The notes beneath the pieces are model-generated. The model made no database searches, was not told the origin of the DNA, and was given only the letters and a program-made list of their open reading frames with translations. From NCBI RefSeq assembly GCF_003011965.1, contig NZ_PXWG01000051.1, positions 1-42,249 of the forward strand: DNA of 42,249 bases, in the 5' to 3' direction. This document shows positions 34,563-42,249 of this stretch, one piece after another (positions within the stretch are counted from its first letter, which is position 1; each line of letters begins with the position of its first letter). Origin of the DNA: Streptosporangium nondiastaticum (GTDB lineage: Bacteria > Actinomycetota > Actinomycetes > Streptomycetales > Streptomycetaceae). The translations under genes and the position numbers were made by a program.

Positions 34563-34958
34563 TCAGTGGGTTTGGTGGATGCAGAAGGGCTGGCCGGAGG
34601 GGTCCAGGAGAACCGTCCACTGCTCGCCGCCCGGCTGATGGCCGGGCTTGGTGGCGCCCATCTCCAGCAGCCGCTTCTCCGCCGTCGTGACGTCGGGGAA
34701 GGCAAGGTCCATGTGGAAGGGCAGTTCGTCCTCGGGCCAGTGGGGGGCCTGGTAGGAGGGGGAGGTGTAGAAGAGGTACATCGCCCCGTTCACGGAGAAG
34801 GCGCAGGCGGCCTCGTTGCCGTGCTCGTCGGGGTAGCTCTGGGAGACGGCGGTGCCCAGGGCGGTGGCGTAGAAGTCGGCCAGGGCGCGGCCGTCGCGGG
34901 CCCACATGGCGTGGCACATGACCGTGCCGGACAGGGAGTTGGTGTTCTCGTTGCTCAT
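34563..34958 (-). CDS. VOC-family (glyoxalase-fold) protein
   Basis: A 131-residue single-domain VOC protein: CHAMWARDGRALADFYATAL, then FHMDLAFPDVTTAEKRLLEM and VLLDPSGQPFCIHQTH, which show the beta-alpha-beta-beta-beta pattern. VOC proteins include glyoxalases, dioxygenases and antibiotic-binding resistance proteins. The chemistry here is unknown, though HxD/H positions could bind metal. ATG 34958 follows GAAGG. It is upstream of the HTH_42 gene in one transcript, a pairing that could suit resistance or detoxification. Confidence 0.85.
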   Translation of the reverse strand: MSNENTNSLSGTVMCHAMWARDGRALADFYATALGTAVSQSYPDEHGNEAACAFSVNGAMYLFYTSPSYQAPHWPEDELPFHMDLAFPDVTTAEKRLLEMGATKPGHQPGGEQWTVLLDPSGQPFCIHQTH

Positions 34959-35173
34959 GGCAGTGCCTTCAGGAGCTCGGTGGGGGCTGGGGTGGTCTGG
35001 GAGGGGCTGCGCTGCCGGCGATGGCATCGTGACCTGGTTCGGCGGCGTGGCGAGGTGGCGTCGAGCGCCGCCACCGGCGCCCGGAGCTGCGGTCTTCATG
35101 GCGGTGGACCGTGTCGGTGCGTGGGCGTCTGACGGCTGCGGCCGGATGGGGGTGCTGGGCAGGGTGCAGGTTG

Positions 35174-35586
35174 CTACGGCGTGTCGGCGGCGGGGCAGAA
35201 GAGGGTGATGTCGTGCGGGCCGAAGATGCCGATGAGGTAGCCGTCCGGGTCACTGAAGAAGAACTCCCGGCCGGTGCGGTCGTAGTTGGTCATGGTGTCG
35301 TGGACGACGGTGACATGGGGGCGGATGCGGTCGGCAGTGGTGTCGAAGTCGTCGGCCATGAAGTAGTGGATGCCGGAAGCACCGTTGATGGGCTGATGGT
35401 GGGCAGCAGTTCCCGCAGGCTGGTGTCCGTCTGGACCATCAGGGCGGGTTTGCCGTCATGGGTGATGATCAGCAGAGGGTGTTCGGGGTTGAGGGGCTGG
35501 GTGTCCGCGTCGCCCTGGATGCCGAAGCCGAGAGTGCGGTAGAGGGCAGCGGTGGCCAGCGGGTCTTCCACTGCCAGGCACATCAT
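35174..35586 (-). pseudogene. VOC-family gene with one frameshift
   Basis: The N-terminal half, MMCLAVEDPLATAALYRTLG followed by PEHPLLIITHDGKPALMVQT, leaves the frame near 35,385. The other half continues in the neighbouring frame as NGASGIHYFMADDFDTTADR, TMTNYDRTGREFFFSDPDGY and LIGIFGPHD. Joined, they make a complete VOC domain of about 137 residues. A single base change accounts for the break, so either recent inactivation or a sequencing error is possible. Confidence 0.85.
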
Positions 35587-35693
35587 GGCGGTTCCTCCTT
35601 CGGGGGCGGGTGGGTCCGGGGTGAGCCGGGCTTCTTGCAGAAAGCGAGGCCGGCAGCGATGTCCTGCACGCTGATGCAGGGAACGAAAGCCAT
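35583..35693 (-). CDS. 36-residue ORF coupled to the broken VOC gene
   Basis: ATG 35693 starts MAFVPCISVQDIAAGLAFCK, which resembles the first strand and helix of a VOC domain. It then becomes proline-rich and ends at TGA, overlapping the ATG of the next gene as ATGA. It may be a leftover from a truncated VOC gene or a short leader peptide that couples translation. No known function. Confidence 0.45.
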   Translation of the reverse strand: MAFVPCISVQDIAAGLAFCKKPGSPRTHPPPKEEPP

Positions 35694-35834
35694 GGGTTTC
35701 TTCCTCACGGCTGTGGGGGCGTGCGGCCCGGAGGCGGCGGGGATCAGGTGCCGGTCCCGCCCGTCAGCCGCGGACGCGCAGCGGCCGGCCCGGGCGGGAC
35801 CGGCGGCCCGCCACTCGGCACCGGGTACGGTCGG

Positions 35835-36548
35835 TCAGCGGACGACCTTGATGCCGAAGTGGGTGCCGAAGCCCAGGGCGAAGCCGATGGCTCCGTGCAT
35901 GTGCGCGTACATCTCCATGCCGCGGGCGGCGACGATGCCGCCGAGGTCGAGGACATCGCTCCAGCCGTAGGACGTCAGCAGGTCGGTGACCTGCTGCTTG
36001 GCGCCGGAGTCCTCGCCCGCGACGAACATGGTGTGATCCCCGCCGCCGATGCTCTTGGGGTCGACGACGGTGGCCTGTTCCTGGGTGACGAACGCCTTGA
36101 CGACCTTCGTGGCGGGCAGGGCGCGCTGGATCTGCTCGCCGAGGCTGTCGCTGTCGCAGGGGTCGAGAATCGGGTTCACGCCCCACGGGGTGGGCCAGGG
36201 GCGCTCGATGTCCGGGTTGTAGATGTACGGGACGGCGTAGTCGGCGAGCGTCTTGCCCGCGAGCCGGCCGGCGATGGCGGACAGGGCGGCCACCGCGTTG
36301 TGGCCGTCGATGCCGTTGATGACCAGGCCGTCGGAGGCTGCCGCCGCCTCGCCGAAGGTGTGCAGGGTGATGCCGGGGTGCTCGGCGAGGAAGTCCTTGA
36401 AGGGCGGGGTGCCCATCATGTCGGGCTCGGTGCGGGCCAGGGTGGCCTCAGGGTCGCGGGTGCCGACGTGGACCTCGTGGCCGAGTCCGGCGAGCTTGGC
36501 GATGTGGCAGCGGGCGCCGCCACCGGTGCCGAGAACAGCGATCTTCAT
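35835..36548 (-). CDS. NADPH-dependent F420 reductase-like protein
   Basis: A 237-residue protein with an N-terminal Rossmann loop (MKIAVLGTGGGARCHIAKLA, then HEVHVGTRDP). It belongs to the F420H2:NADP+ oxidoreductase-like family, often annotated NADPH-dependent F420 reductase. Later segments YNPDIERPWPTPWG, VVKAFVTQEQATVV and HTMFVAGEDSGAKQQVTDLL fit that family. The usual glycine pattern is altered (GTGGGA), so nucleotide preference is uncertain. GGGAGG precedes ATG 36548. A palindrome at 36604-36620 lies in its promoter region. It may supply reduced cofactor for neighbouring detoxification genes. Confidence 0.82.
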   Translation of the reverse strand: MKIAVLGTGGGARCHIAKLAGLGHEVHVGTRDPEATLARTEPDMMGTPPFKDFLAEHPGITLHTFGEAAAASDGLVINGIDGHNAVAALSAIAGRLAGKTLADYAVPYIYNPDIERPWPTPWGVNPILDPCDSDSLGEQIQRALPATKVVKAFVTQEQATVVDPKSIGGGDHTMFVAGEDSGAKQQVTDLLTSYGWSDVLDLGGIVAARGMEMYAHMHGAIGFALGFGTHFGIKVVR

Positions 36549-36603
36549 GGGGGATACCTCCCGGTTTACTCTGCGTGGAACGGGTCCACCGTAGGGGGAT
36601 TTC

Positions 36604-36620
36604 AGGACAGGGTGTGTCCT
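36604..36620. promoter_or_regulatory. Perfect palindrome upstream of the F420 reductase-like gene
   Basis: AGGACA-GGGTG-TGTCCT lies 56 bp upstream of ATG 36548, a typical operator position. A matching half-site (AGGACA at 41536-41541) occurs in front of the WYL regulator at the right end of the window. Binding by that or a similar regulator is inferred. Confidence 0.5.
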
Positions 36621-36638
36621 TTGACGGAGGCGGTTACC

Positions 36639-36679
36639 GCGCCTCGCGGACCGGAGCCGGCCCCGGTCACGCGAGGCGC
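36639..36679. terminator. Long hairpin after the TfoX-like gene
   Basis: GCGCCTCGCG (36639-36648) pairs exactly with 36670-36679, and ACCGG pairs with CCGGT inside. It lies about 20 bp beyond the stop of the leftward TfoX-like gene and upstream of the F420-reductase-like promoter, so it probably separates the two transcripts. Confidence 0.75.
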
Positions 36680-36697
36680 ATGGACCGGGGGTGCGGC

Positions 36698-37021
36698 CTA
36701 CTTGGGCGGGAGTTCACCGGTGGCGTCCATGGCGATGGCGAGCCAGTGGTCGAGGACGTCGTCGTCGAGGACGTCGCCCGCGACCATGACCCAGCCGTCG
36801 GCCGGCTTGCCGCGGTGGACCGCGGGCCGGACGCCCGGCTCGGCCAGGGCGTCATCCATGCCGTCCGGGCCGACGCGCAGCCACAGCCCGTCCTCGTACA
36901 CGCTGACCACCGTGTTGCCGCCCAGCAGGCAGGTGATCGAACCGAACATCTTCTTCGCGACGACCCCTTCCGGTTCCAGTCGCTCCACGACCCGCTGGGC
37001 CAGCACCTCGTCGTAGGCCAT
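36698..37021 (-). CDS. TfoX N-terminal domain protein
   Basis: A 107-residue protein of the TfoX/Sxy N-terminal family: LAQRVVERLEPEGVVAKKMF, then GSITCLLGGNTVVSVYEDGL and WLRVGP. In proteobacteria TfoX promotes competence; actinobacterial single-domain members have no clear role. The upstream site AAGGAGGTG before ATG 37021 is excellent, so strong translation is expected. It lies downstream of the MFS gene but beyond a terminator, and is probably transcribed on its own. Confidence 0.85.
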   Translation of the reverse strand: MAYDEVLAQRVVERLEPEGVVAKKMFGSITCLLGGNTVVSVYEDGLWLRVGPDGMDDALAEPGVRPAVHRGKPADGWVMVAGDVLDDDVLDHWLAIAMDATGELPPK

Positions 37022-37106
37022 GTCCCGCACACCTCCTTCTTCGTCGTTTCTTATGTGTTCCAGGTGCCCGTTGTGCGCACCGGGGGCCGGGGGTGTCGCC
37101 CGGGTG

Positions 37107-37138
37107 GCGGCGGACCTGCCGGTCAGCGGGTCCGCCGC
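37107..37138. terminator. Hairpin after the MFS gene
   Basis: GCGGCGGACC (37107-37116) and GGTCCGCCGC (37129-37138) pair perfectly around a 12-base loop, ending 3 bp from the stop codon of the leftward MFS gene. Confidence 0.75.
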
Positions 37139-37140
37139 GC

Positions 37141-38469
37141 TCAGGCCGTGGCCTCGGCCGCGCATGCCTGCTGCTCGCGCACGCGCCGGGCGTCCTCGCT
37201 GGTGCGGGCGTCGTAGGTGAGCAGTTTGGGCAGGGCCAGGGCGACGAGGCCGACGGCAGTGACGCAGGCCAGGCCGCCGGAGGCGATCGCGCCGCGGATG
37301 CCGACGATGCCCGCCATGCCGCCCGCGCGGACCTGGCCGAGCTGGGGGCCGGCCATGTAGGAGAGCATCTCGATGCCCGCCAGACGGCCGCGCAGCTCGT
37401 CGGGGATGGTCTGGTTCCACATGGTGGTGCGGAACAGGCCGCTGAGCATGTCGAACCCACCGGCCACGACCAGGGCGGCCAGCACGAGCCAGATGTTGTG
37501 GACCATGCCGGCGGCGGCGATCGCGGCGCCCCAGGCGGCGGACATGCACACGGCCAGCAGGCCGTGCCGGTGCACGCGGGAGGTCCAGCCGGAGGCCAGG
37601 CCCATCAGCAGCGAGCCCACCGCACTGGCCGACCACAGCAGGCCGAGGGCCCACGGCGTGTCCAGTTCGGTGACCAGGAACACGAACAGCGCCTCGGGGT
37701 GCGCGAAGAACATCGCGGCGACGTCCATCACGTAGGTGCCCAGCAGGTCCTTGCGCTGCCATGCGTAGCGGGCGCCTTCCAGGACACCGCGCAGGGACGC
37801 CTTCTCCGCGTCCTCGGCCGGCGGGCAGGGCGCCAGCTTCAGCATCAACACGGCGGAGACCACATACGTGAGCGCGTCCAGACCGTAGGCGATCTGCACC
37901 CCGGCGAACGCGGCGACCACGCCGGCCAGCCCCGGGCCCGCGATCGCGGCGACCTGCCAGCGCACCGACTCCAGATTGCCCGCCGCCATCAGCTGGTCAT
38001 GCGCGCCCACGCGCGGCACCATCGCGTGCAGCGCCGGGCGCTGCAGCGAAGCCAGCGTGCTCACCAGGCCGGCGATGACGTACAGCGGCCACACCATCGG
38101 GGACGGCAGCATCGCGTTCACCGCCAGCACGCCCACCAGCACCGAAAGCCCCAGCTCACACCAAAGGATCAGCTTCCGCCGGTCCACCGCATCGGCCAGC
38201 GCGCCCCCGTACAGCCCGAACACGATCATCGGCACCAGCTCGACCGCGCCCACCGCGCCGACGGCGAGCGTGGAGCCGGTCAGCTCCTTGAGCTGCATCG
38301 GCACCGCGACCAGCGTCAGGTACGTACCGAACGCCGTGATCGAACCGGCCAGCCACAGACGGCGGAAGTCACGCGAGGAACGCAGCGGCGACGCATCGGG
38401 CAGCAACGCCCGCAGACGACCGCCCGGCGGAGGAGCGGAAGTATCAGCAGAAGGATCTATCTCAGCCAT
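37141..38469 (-). CDS. MFS transporter
   Basis: A 442-residue major facilitator protein with about 12 hydrophobic segments, a cytoplasmic N-terminus (MAEIDPSADTSAPPPG) and the MFS loop motif GGALADAVDRRKL after helix 2. It resembles the MFS drug-efflux group, likely exporting a small molecule by proton antiport in the plasma membrane. TIPDELRGRLAGIE in the second half is a characteristic segment. The ATG at 38469 lies beside an inverted repeat (38471-38484), and a TetR gene reads away 345 bp upstream. That arrangement suggests repression of the exporter by the TetR protein. Confidence 0.88.
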   Translation of the reverse strand: MAEIDPSADTSAPPPGGRLRALLPDASPLRSSRDFRRLWLAGSITAFGTYLTLVAVPMQLKELTGSTLAVGAVGAVELVPMIVFGLYGGALADAVDRRKLILWCELGLSVLVGVLAVNAMLPSPMVWPLYVIAGLVSTLASLQRPALHAMVPRVGAHDQLMAAGNLESVRWQVAAIAGPGLAGVVAAFAGVQIAYGLDALTYVVSAVLMLKLAPCPPAEDAEKASLRGVLEGARYAWQRKDLLGTYVMDVAAMFFAHPEALFVFLVTELDTPWALGLLWSASAVGSLLMGLASGWTSRVHRHGLLAVCMSAAWGAAIAAAGMVHNIWLVLAALVVAGGFDMLSGLFRTTMWNQTIPDELRGRLAGIEMLSYMAGPQLGQVRAGGMAGIVGIRGAIASGGLACVTAVGLVALALPKLLTYDARTSEDARRVREQQACAAEATA

Positions 38470-38470
38470 G

Positions 38471-38484
38471 AGAACACATGTTCT
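38471..38484. promoter_or_regulatory. Inverted repeat at the MFS start
   Basis: AGAACA-CA-TGTTCT directly precedes ATG 38469 and covers the ribosome-binding region. It could be the operator of the neighbouring TetR protein or affect translation. The arms are short, so this is a tentative call. Confidence 0.4.
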
Positions 38485-38814
38485 GTAGGGCTCGCGAAGC
38501 GAGGCGAAGGTGGATTTTCGGCATCAGCCCCAAAGCTGTGACCTGCGGAATCAGGTCAACCGGGACCGGCGGCCCGCACGACCGCTCAGCGGCAGCAGGC
38601 AAGAAAGGAAGCGCAGCGCACAGCACTGCAGCTCGTTACAGAACGACCGTACCATAGCGCTCGGCCATCGGCACGGGCTCACGAGGCACGGACTGGGGGC
38701 ACCATGTATGAGGCGGCGGGCTCAGCCCGGTCCGGCTTGCCGCACCGGACTGGCCGTGCGGTACCGTACGAACGTCCGGCAGTGACTTCGAAGAACGCAG
38801 AGGGGTGCATCACC

Positions 38815-39447
38815 ATGGCGGCCAGCCCGCCCGCGCGGCGTCGCCGCGACCCGCAGCGGCGCATCGCCGAGATCGTCGAGGCCACGCAGCGCGTGATCGC
38901 CGCCCGCGGCATCGAGGGGCTGAGCCACCGCGTCGTGGCCGAGGAGGCGGGCGTGGCGCTGGGCGCGACCACGCACCACTTCGCGAGCAAGGACGAGCTC
39001 ATCCAGGCCGCGCTCCAGCAGACCTACGACCAGTACGCCGGCGAACTCCAGGAATGGGCCGCCCAGCGCCCCACCCTCACCCCGGAGCAGCTCACCGTCC
39101 TGCTGGCCGACGCCCTCGTCAGCAGCTTCGGCCCCGACCGGGGCGCCGACGAGATCGTGGAAGTCGAGCTCTACACCGCCGCCCTGCGCCGCCCCGCCCT
39201 GCGGCCGCTGGTCGACAAGTTCACCCAGGCCACCACCGGCCTGCTCGCGCGCTACGTCGACCCCTCCACCGCCCGCGCCGCCACCGCCGCCATGAACGGC
39301 CTCTCCCTCACCGGCCTCGCCGGCGCCCAGCCCCCTACCCGCGACGAAGTCGAAGACACCCTCCGCCGCATCCTCACCCCCAACCCCAGCCTCCCGACCA
39401 CGACACAGCCCCTGAGCACTTGCACGCAAGGTCCAGGTCGACAGTAG
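38815..39447 (+). CDS. TetR-family regulator
   Basis: A 210-residue TetR repressor. The helix-turn-helix lies at about residues 12-55 (RIAEIVEATQRVIAARGIEG, then HRVVAEEAGVALGATTHHFA). The C-terminal ligand domain contains YTAALRRPALRPLVDKFTQA and MNGLSLTGLAGAQ. ATG 38815 follows an AGAGGGG site and begins just before the conserved domain; longer in-frame reading upstream lacks support. It diverges from the MFS exporter, a common repressor-pump pair. The inducer is unknown. Confidence 0.88.
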   Translation: MAASPPARRRRDPQRRIAEIVEATQRVIAARGIEGLSHRVVAEEAGVALGATTHHFASKDELIQAALQQTYDQYAGELQEWAAQRPTLTPEQLTVLLADALVSSFGPDRGADEIVEVELYTAALRRPALRPLVDKFTQATTGLLARYVDPSTARAATAAMNGLSLTGLAGAQPPTRDEVEDTLRRILTPNPSLPTTTQPLSTCTQGPGRQ

Positions 39448-39499
39448 GGAAGACGTGAGCTGCCACGGCGCGAAAGCTTCAGCTCCGCGCCCCGGACCC

Positions 39500-40321
39500 T
39501 CAACCTACCTTCTTCATCCAACCCTCAACTAGCCTAAAAGCGTCTGAAGCGGACAGCCGCTTTTTGTTGCTATGCGCGTCCTTCTCGTGCTTCTGAAAAG
39601 CCTTTTGCTTGACGATATTTCCGCAGGCTGTATCGGCTTCGGTCATGAGCGCAGGAATCCGGGGCGTGTACTTACCAATGTCGATCTTATCCAGCGCCTC
39701 ATCCGTAATCCTTTCCGCGGCGTCCTGAAAGTCACTGTCATCGGGCTCGATCTTCGCGTCATTGGATACGCCGCCCACGCTCGGCTCACTCAAGACGTCT
39801 TGAACAGCACTCAGGATCTGTTGCGCATCAAGGGGAGCGGTCTCGGTCCCTGGTGTACCCAGGGAGCTTTGGCCGGCAATCAACCGCTGAACGGCCCGCT
39901 GTACCTGCGCCGCGAGTTCGGCCGAAGCCCCAGACTCTGTAGCCCGCGCAGCACGAACTTGCTGCCTTACATAGGTATAGATGGCTTCCTTTGTGGCCGT
40001 CCGGAGTGCATCGGTGAGCGGCTTGGGGTTCACGGGCAGCTGAGGGGAAGTGAAGTCAACCGGTAGCTTTGGGCAGCGAATATCCGCGCCGCCACAGTGA
40101 TTGAGCAGCGTGCCGACGGGAACCCCCAGGCCGTTGCCTGTGGCGGTGCCAGGCGCTGTCCGCGTGGTGCTGTGCGCTCCGGTCTGGTGGGCGGTGCACG
40201 TGTTATCGGTGGAGGGTGAGTCGAAGACCACGATGCCGCCGGCGGCGGCAGGCGATGCGCCCAGCAGCACGGTCGAAGCGGCCACGACGGCGGAAAGGGC
40301 TACGGATCGGGCGAGGGGCAA
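39500..40321 (-). CDS. Secreted protein of unknown function, TTG start
   Basis: A 273-residue protein starting at TTG 40321, with GGGAG 7 bases upstream. The signal peptide is MPLARS plus a hydrophobic core (VALSAVVAASTVLLGA), with cleavage near AAAG. The mature protein begins with a short chaplin-reminiscent stretch (GNGLGVPVGTLLNHCGG), but the rest (helical, Q/A/D/K-rich, KHEKDAHSNKKR) does not fit chaplins. It has five cysteines in all. Its GC content is visibly lower than its neighbours, with A/T-rich stretches, which suggests recent acquisition. Family not recognised. Confidence 0.75.
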   Translation of the reverse strand: MPLARSVALSAVVAASTVLLGASPAAAGGIVVFDSPSTDNTCTAHQTGAHSTTRTAPGTATGNGLGVPVGTLLNHCGGADIRCPKLPVDFTSPQLPVNPKPLTDALRTATKEAIYTYVRQQVRAARATESGASAELAAQVQRAVQRLIAGQSSLGTPGTETAPLDAQQILSAVQDVLSEPSVGGVSNDAKIEPDDSDFQDAAERITDEALDKIDIGKYTPRIPALMTEADTACGNIVKQKAFQKHEKDAHSNKKRLSASDAFRLVEGWMKKVG

Positions 40322-40493
40322 TTCCAGACTCCCAACAGGACAGCACCAGCGACTGCCTCAGAACTCGCTGTCGCTGAGCTAGGTTGCACCCGATCCCCAT
40401 CATTCATCCGATGGTCTTGTCATGTGTCTGCGGGGTGACGAACACATCCACCCGGCCGGCCCGGGAAGCACCTCCCGGTGTTCCGGCGGCAGA

Positions 40494-40526
40494 GGGGCCT
40501 GTCATCCGGCTTCGGATGCAGGCCCC
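40494..40526. terminator. Two-stage hairpin after the two-domain VOC gene
   Basis: GGGGCCTG (40494-40501) pairs with CAGGCCCC (40519-40526), and CATCCG pairs with CGGATG around a GCTT loop. It lies 67 bp beyond the stop of the leftward VOC gene at 40593. Confidence 0.8.
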
Positions 40527-40592
40527 CTGAGAGTTCGTCACACGGTCATGGCCGGGGAACGCCGTACCACTGGGAGTGTGGTGAGCGGGTGG

Positions 40593-41402
40593 TCAGCCCT
40601 GCGGGGGCATGGGGGGCGGGGTGAAGAGGAGGAAGCGGTTGCCGCGGGGGTCGGTCAGGCGGGCGTGGGTCAGGCCGTAGGCGGTGGTCTCCGGGCCCGA
40701 CTCCACGGTGGCGCCGAGCTGTGTGGCCCTGGCGACGGCGGCGGGGACGTCGGGGGTGAGGAACTGCGGGGCGGCGTAGTCCCGGGCGCCATCGGAGGTG
40801 CCGGTGTCGGCCAGGCCGCCGCTGCCCATCGTGTCGCCGGGGGTGACGGCGGCGAAGTATGTCCGGGAGGCCACGCCCGTGTCGTGGATGTAGGTCCAGC
40901 CGAAGGCGTTGGCGTAGAAGGTCTTCGACGTCTCGATGTCGGCGGTGCCGATCTCGAACCAGCCCAGGGAACCGGGCACCGGCGCGCCGGGAGCGGCGTC
41001 CGGCTGGGCGTCGGCTGCGGGGGGCTGGGTGGGGGACTGCCAGATGGAGAAGTGGGTGCCGCGCGGGTCGGTCAGGCGTGCGCTGCGGCCACCGTCGGCA
41101 GCCGGGCCGGCCGCAGAAACCACGTCGGCACCGTGGTCCTTGAGGCGGGCGATGTCGGCGTCCACATCGGCGGACCGGACGGCCAGGACGAAGCCCTCCC
41201 CCACGCCGGGGGCGGGTTCCCAGAAACCGCCCATCGGCAGAGGGGCACCGTCAGCGCTGATGAGGGTGTAGGTGCGGCCGTCGGGGGTGGGGACGGTCTG
41301 GAAGGTCCAGCCCAGGAGCGAGCCGTAGAAGTCCTTGACGGCCTGCGGGTCGGTGGTGTCGACCTCGAACCAGACCACACTGCCGGGATCCATCATGCCC
41401 AT
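40593..41402 (-). CDS. Two-domain VOC-family protein
   Basis: A 269-residue protein with two VOC (glyoxalase-fold) domains. Domain 1 (about 8-125) has SVVWFEVDTTDPQAVKDFYG and ARLTDPRGTHFSIWQS. Domain 2 (about 145-265) has GSLGWFEIGTADIETSKTFY and ARLTDPRGNRFLLF. The duplicated LTDPRG turn is clear. The P/A-rich linker is near residue 135. It resembles the CFP-30B-type hydroxylase-like VOC proteins; the substrate is unknown. ATG 41402 follows GGAAGGAAAG, and two further in-frame ATGs lie 2 and 3 codons later. It is divergent from a WYL regulator, which may control it. Confidence 0.88.
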   Translation of the reverse strand: MGMMDPGSVVWFEVDTTDPQAVKDFYGSLLGWTFQTVPTPDGRTYTLISADGAPLPMGGFWEPAPGVGEGFVLAVRSADVDADIARLKDHGADVVSAAGPAADGGRSARLTDPRGTHFSIWQSPTQPPAADAQPDAAPGAPVPGSLGWFEIGTADIETSKTFYANAFGWTYIHDTGVASRTYFAAVTPGDTMGSGGLADTGTSDGARDYAAPQFLTPDVPAAVARATQLGATVESGPETTAYGLTHARLTDPRGNRFLLFTPPPMPPQG

Positions 41403-41614
41403 GACGCTTTCCTTCCAACGGGGGCCAGATGAGGAGAGAGGCCGCAGCACCACCGTGTGCGGGTGCTCGGGCCGGAGGGCGCTCGGGGCGCCGGAGCGGT
41501 TTGTTCCGCTCTGGTGTCGACCGTAGGGCCCCTTTAGGACATCTCGCGTCACCATGGACTGGCAGCCTGAAGGGCATGACCGAGGACACGCCATGACGCA
41601 GGCCCTGCCCGGCC

Positions 41615-42249
41615 ATGCTGCGCCTGCTCTCCCTCCTCCAGACCCGCCGCACCTTGTCCGGCGCCGAACCCGCCGACCGCCTCGGCGTCACCCTGCGCAC
41701 CATCCGCCGCGACATCGACCGGCTGCGCGAGCTGGGCTACCCCGTCGAGGGCACCACCGGCACCGCCGGCGGCTACCGCCTGGCCCCCGGCACCGACCTC
41801 CTCCTCCCCCCCCCGCTCCTGCTCGACGACGAGGAAGCCGTCGCCATCGCCGTCGCCCTGCGCACCGCCGCCGGCGTCGCCGGGATCGAGGAGACCGCCC
41901 TGCGCGCCCTGGCCAAACTCGAACAGGTACTTCCCCACCGGCTGCGCCACCAGGTCACGGCGATCCAGGCCACCACCGCCCCGCTTCCGGTGCCCTGGAG
42001 CACCGGTCCGAGAGCCGACCCGTCCACCCTCGCCGTCCTGGCCGCCGCCTGCCGCGACCACGAGATCCTCACCTTCACCTACCGCACCGGCAGCGGCGAG
42101 ACGGGACAGTGCCGCGTAGAACCCCATACCCTGGTCGCCGCCGACCCCCTGTGGTACCTCGTCGCTTACGACACCGAGCCCGGCGCATGGCGGCTCTTCC
42201 GCGTCGACCGCCTCACCGGCCCGGCCCCCACCGGCCACCGCACCCCACC
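41615..42249 (+). CDS. WYL-domain transcriptional regulator, truncated by the window end
   Basis: At least 211 residues are visible and the frame runs off the edge. The N-terminal helix-turn-helix (MLRLLSLLQTRRTLSGAEPA, then DRLGVTLRTIRRDIDRLREL) and GTAGGYRLAPG match YafY/DeoR-like regulators. The WYL core appears at LTFTYRTGSGE and PLWYLVAYDTEPGAWRLFRV. The frame opens upstream at ATG 41576 (MTEDTP) but is stopped by TGA at 41594-41596; the ATG at 41615 is therefore used. It is divergent from the two-domain VOC gene. Confidence 0.85.
   Translation, partial: MLRLLSLLQTRRTLSGAEPADRLGVTLRTIRRDIDRLRELGYPVEGTTGTAGGYRLAPGTDLLLPPPLLLDDEEAVAIAVALRTAAGVAGIEETALRALAKLEQVLPHRLRHQVTAIQATTAPLPVPWSTGPRADPSTLAVLAAACRDHEILTFTYRTGSGETGQCRVEPHTLVAADPLWYLVAYDTEPGAWRLFRVDRLTGPAPTGHRTP

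Noticed and set aside
37093..38541. Rightward 482-codon frame rich in H, Q and R
   Set aside because: It is the shadow of the MFS transporter, whose membrane segments and motifs are clear on the other strand.
39500..40321. Chaplin surface protein
   Set aside because: Only a short GNGLGVPV-like stretch is similar; length, cysteine layout and the helical remainder do not fit.

Overview
The window is very GC-rich, with short intergenic gaps, strong third-position GC and families typical of actinomycetes: TetR, LuxR and WYL regulators, an F420-type reductase, VOC proteins, a class I terpene synthase and an AlkZ-like HTH_42 protein. Two genes carry rare TTA leucine codons. Together these point to a Streptomyces-type chromosome, probably an accessory region, because about ten genes are broken and mobile-element remnants are common. 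I saw no rRNA, tRNA or CRISPR array.

Layout. 1-2,001: a SnoaL-like gene diverges from a TetR regulator across two matching palindromes, followed by a small secreted protein. 2,127-15,116: a six-gene leftward operon encoding a DUF6603-type protein, two very large unrecognised proteins, two paralogous beta-rich proteins and a hemopexin/YVTN-propeller protein between the paralogs. 15,750-17,479: a LuxR-type regulator with a TTA codon and an NmrA-like NAD(P)-binding protein. 17,660-21,661: a graveyard of a frameshifted DHFR-like gene fused to another broken gene, an integrase relic, an IS1182-type scrap, a small membrane protein, a cysteine-rich hypothetical protein and an internally deleted IS5-type element. 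21,750-23,033: a GNAT protein lacking its core and two tandem RNHCP zinc-binding proteins. 23,980-26,997: a 1,005-residue protein with tectonin-like repeats that resembles the large operon in style. 27,193-31,002: an IS5 N-terminal scrap, an alpha/beta hydrolase, a small secreted protein and a complete-ended but dead IS1182-type element. 31,224-42,249: a terpene synthase, a broken esterase, the HTH_42 protein, VOC proteins (one broken), an F420-dependent reductase-like protein, a TfoX-like protein, an MFS exporter with a nearby TetR regulator, a secreted protein, and a two-domain VOC gene divergent from a WYL regulator that runs off the end.

The best candidate for an undescribed system is the 13-kb operon, possibly with the tectonin-like gene. 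Its products are large, rich in predicted beta structure, and show no signal peptides, membrane segments or enzyme motifs that I recognise. The binding folds suggest a multi-protein assembly or a recognition function. This is inference: no sheath, tube, ATPase or secretion gene is present. TTA codons in both the DUF6603 gene (two) and the adjacent LuxR regulator suggest bldA-dependent, late developmental expression.
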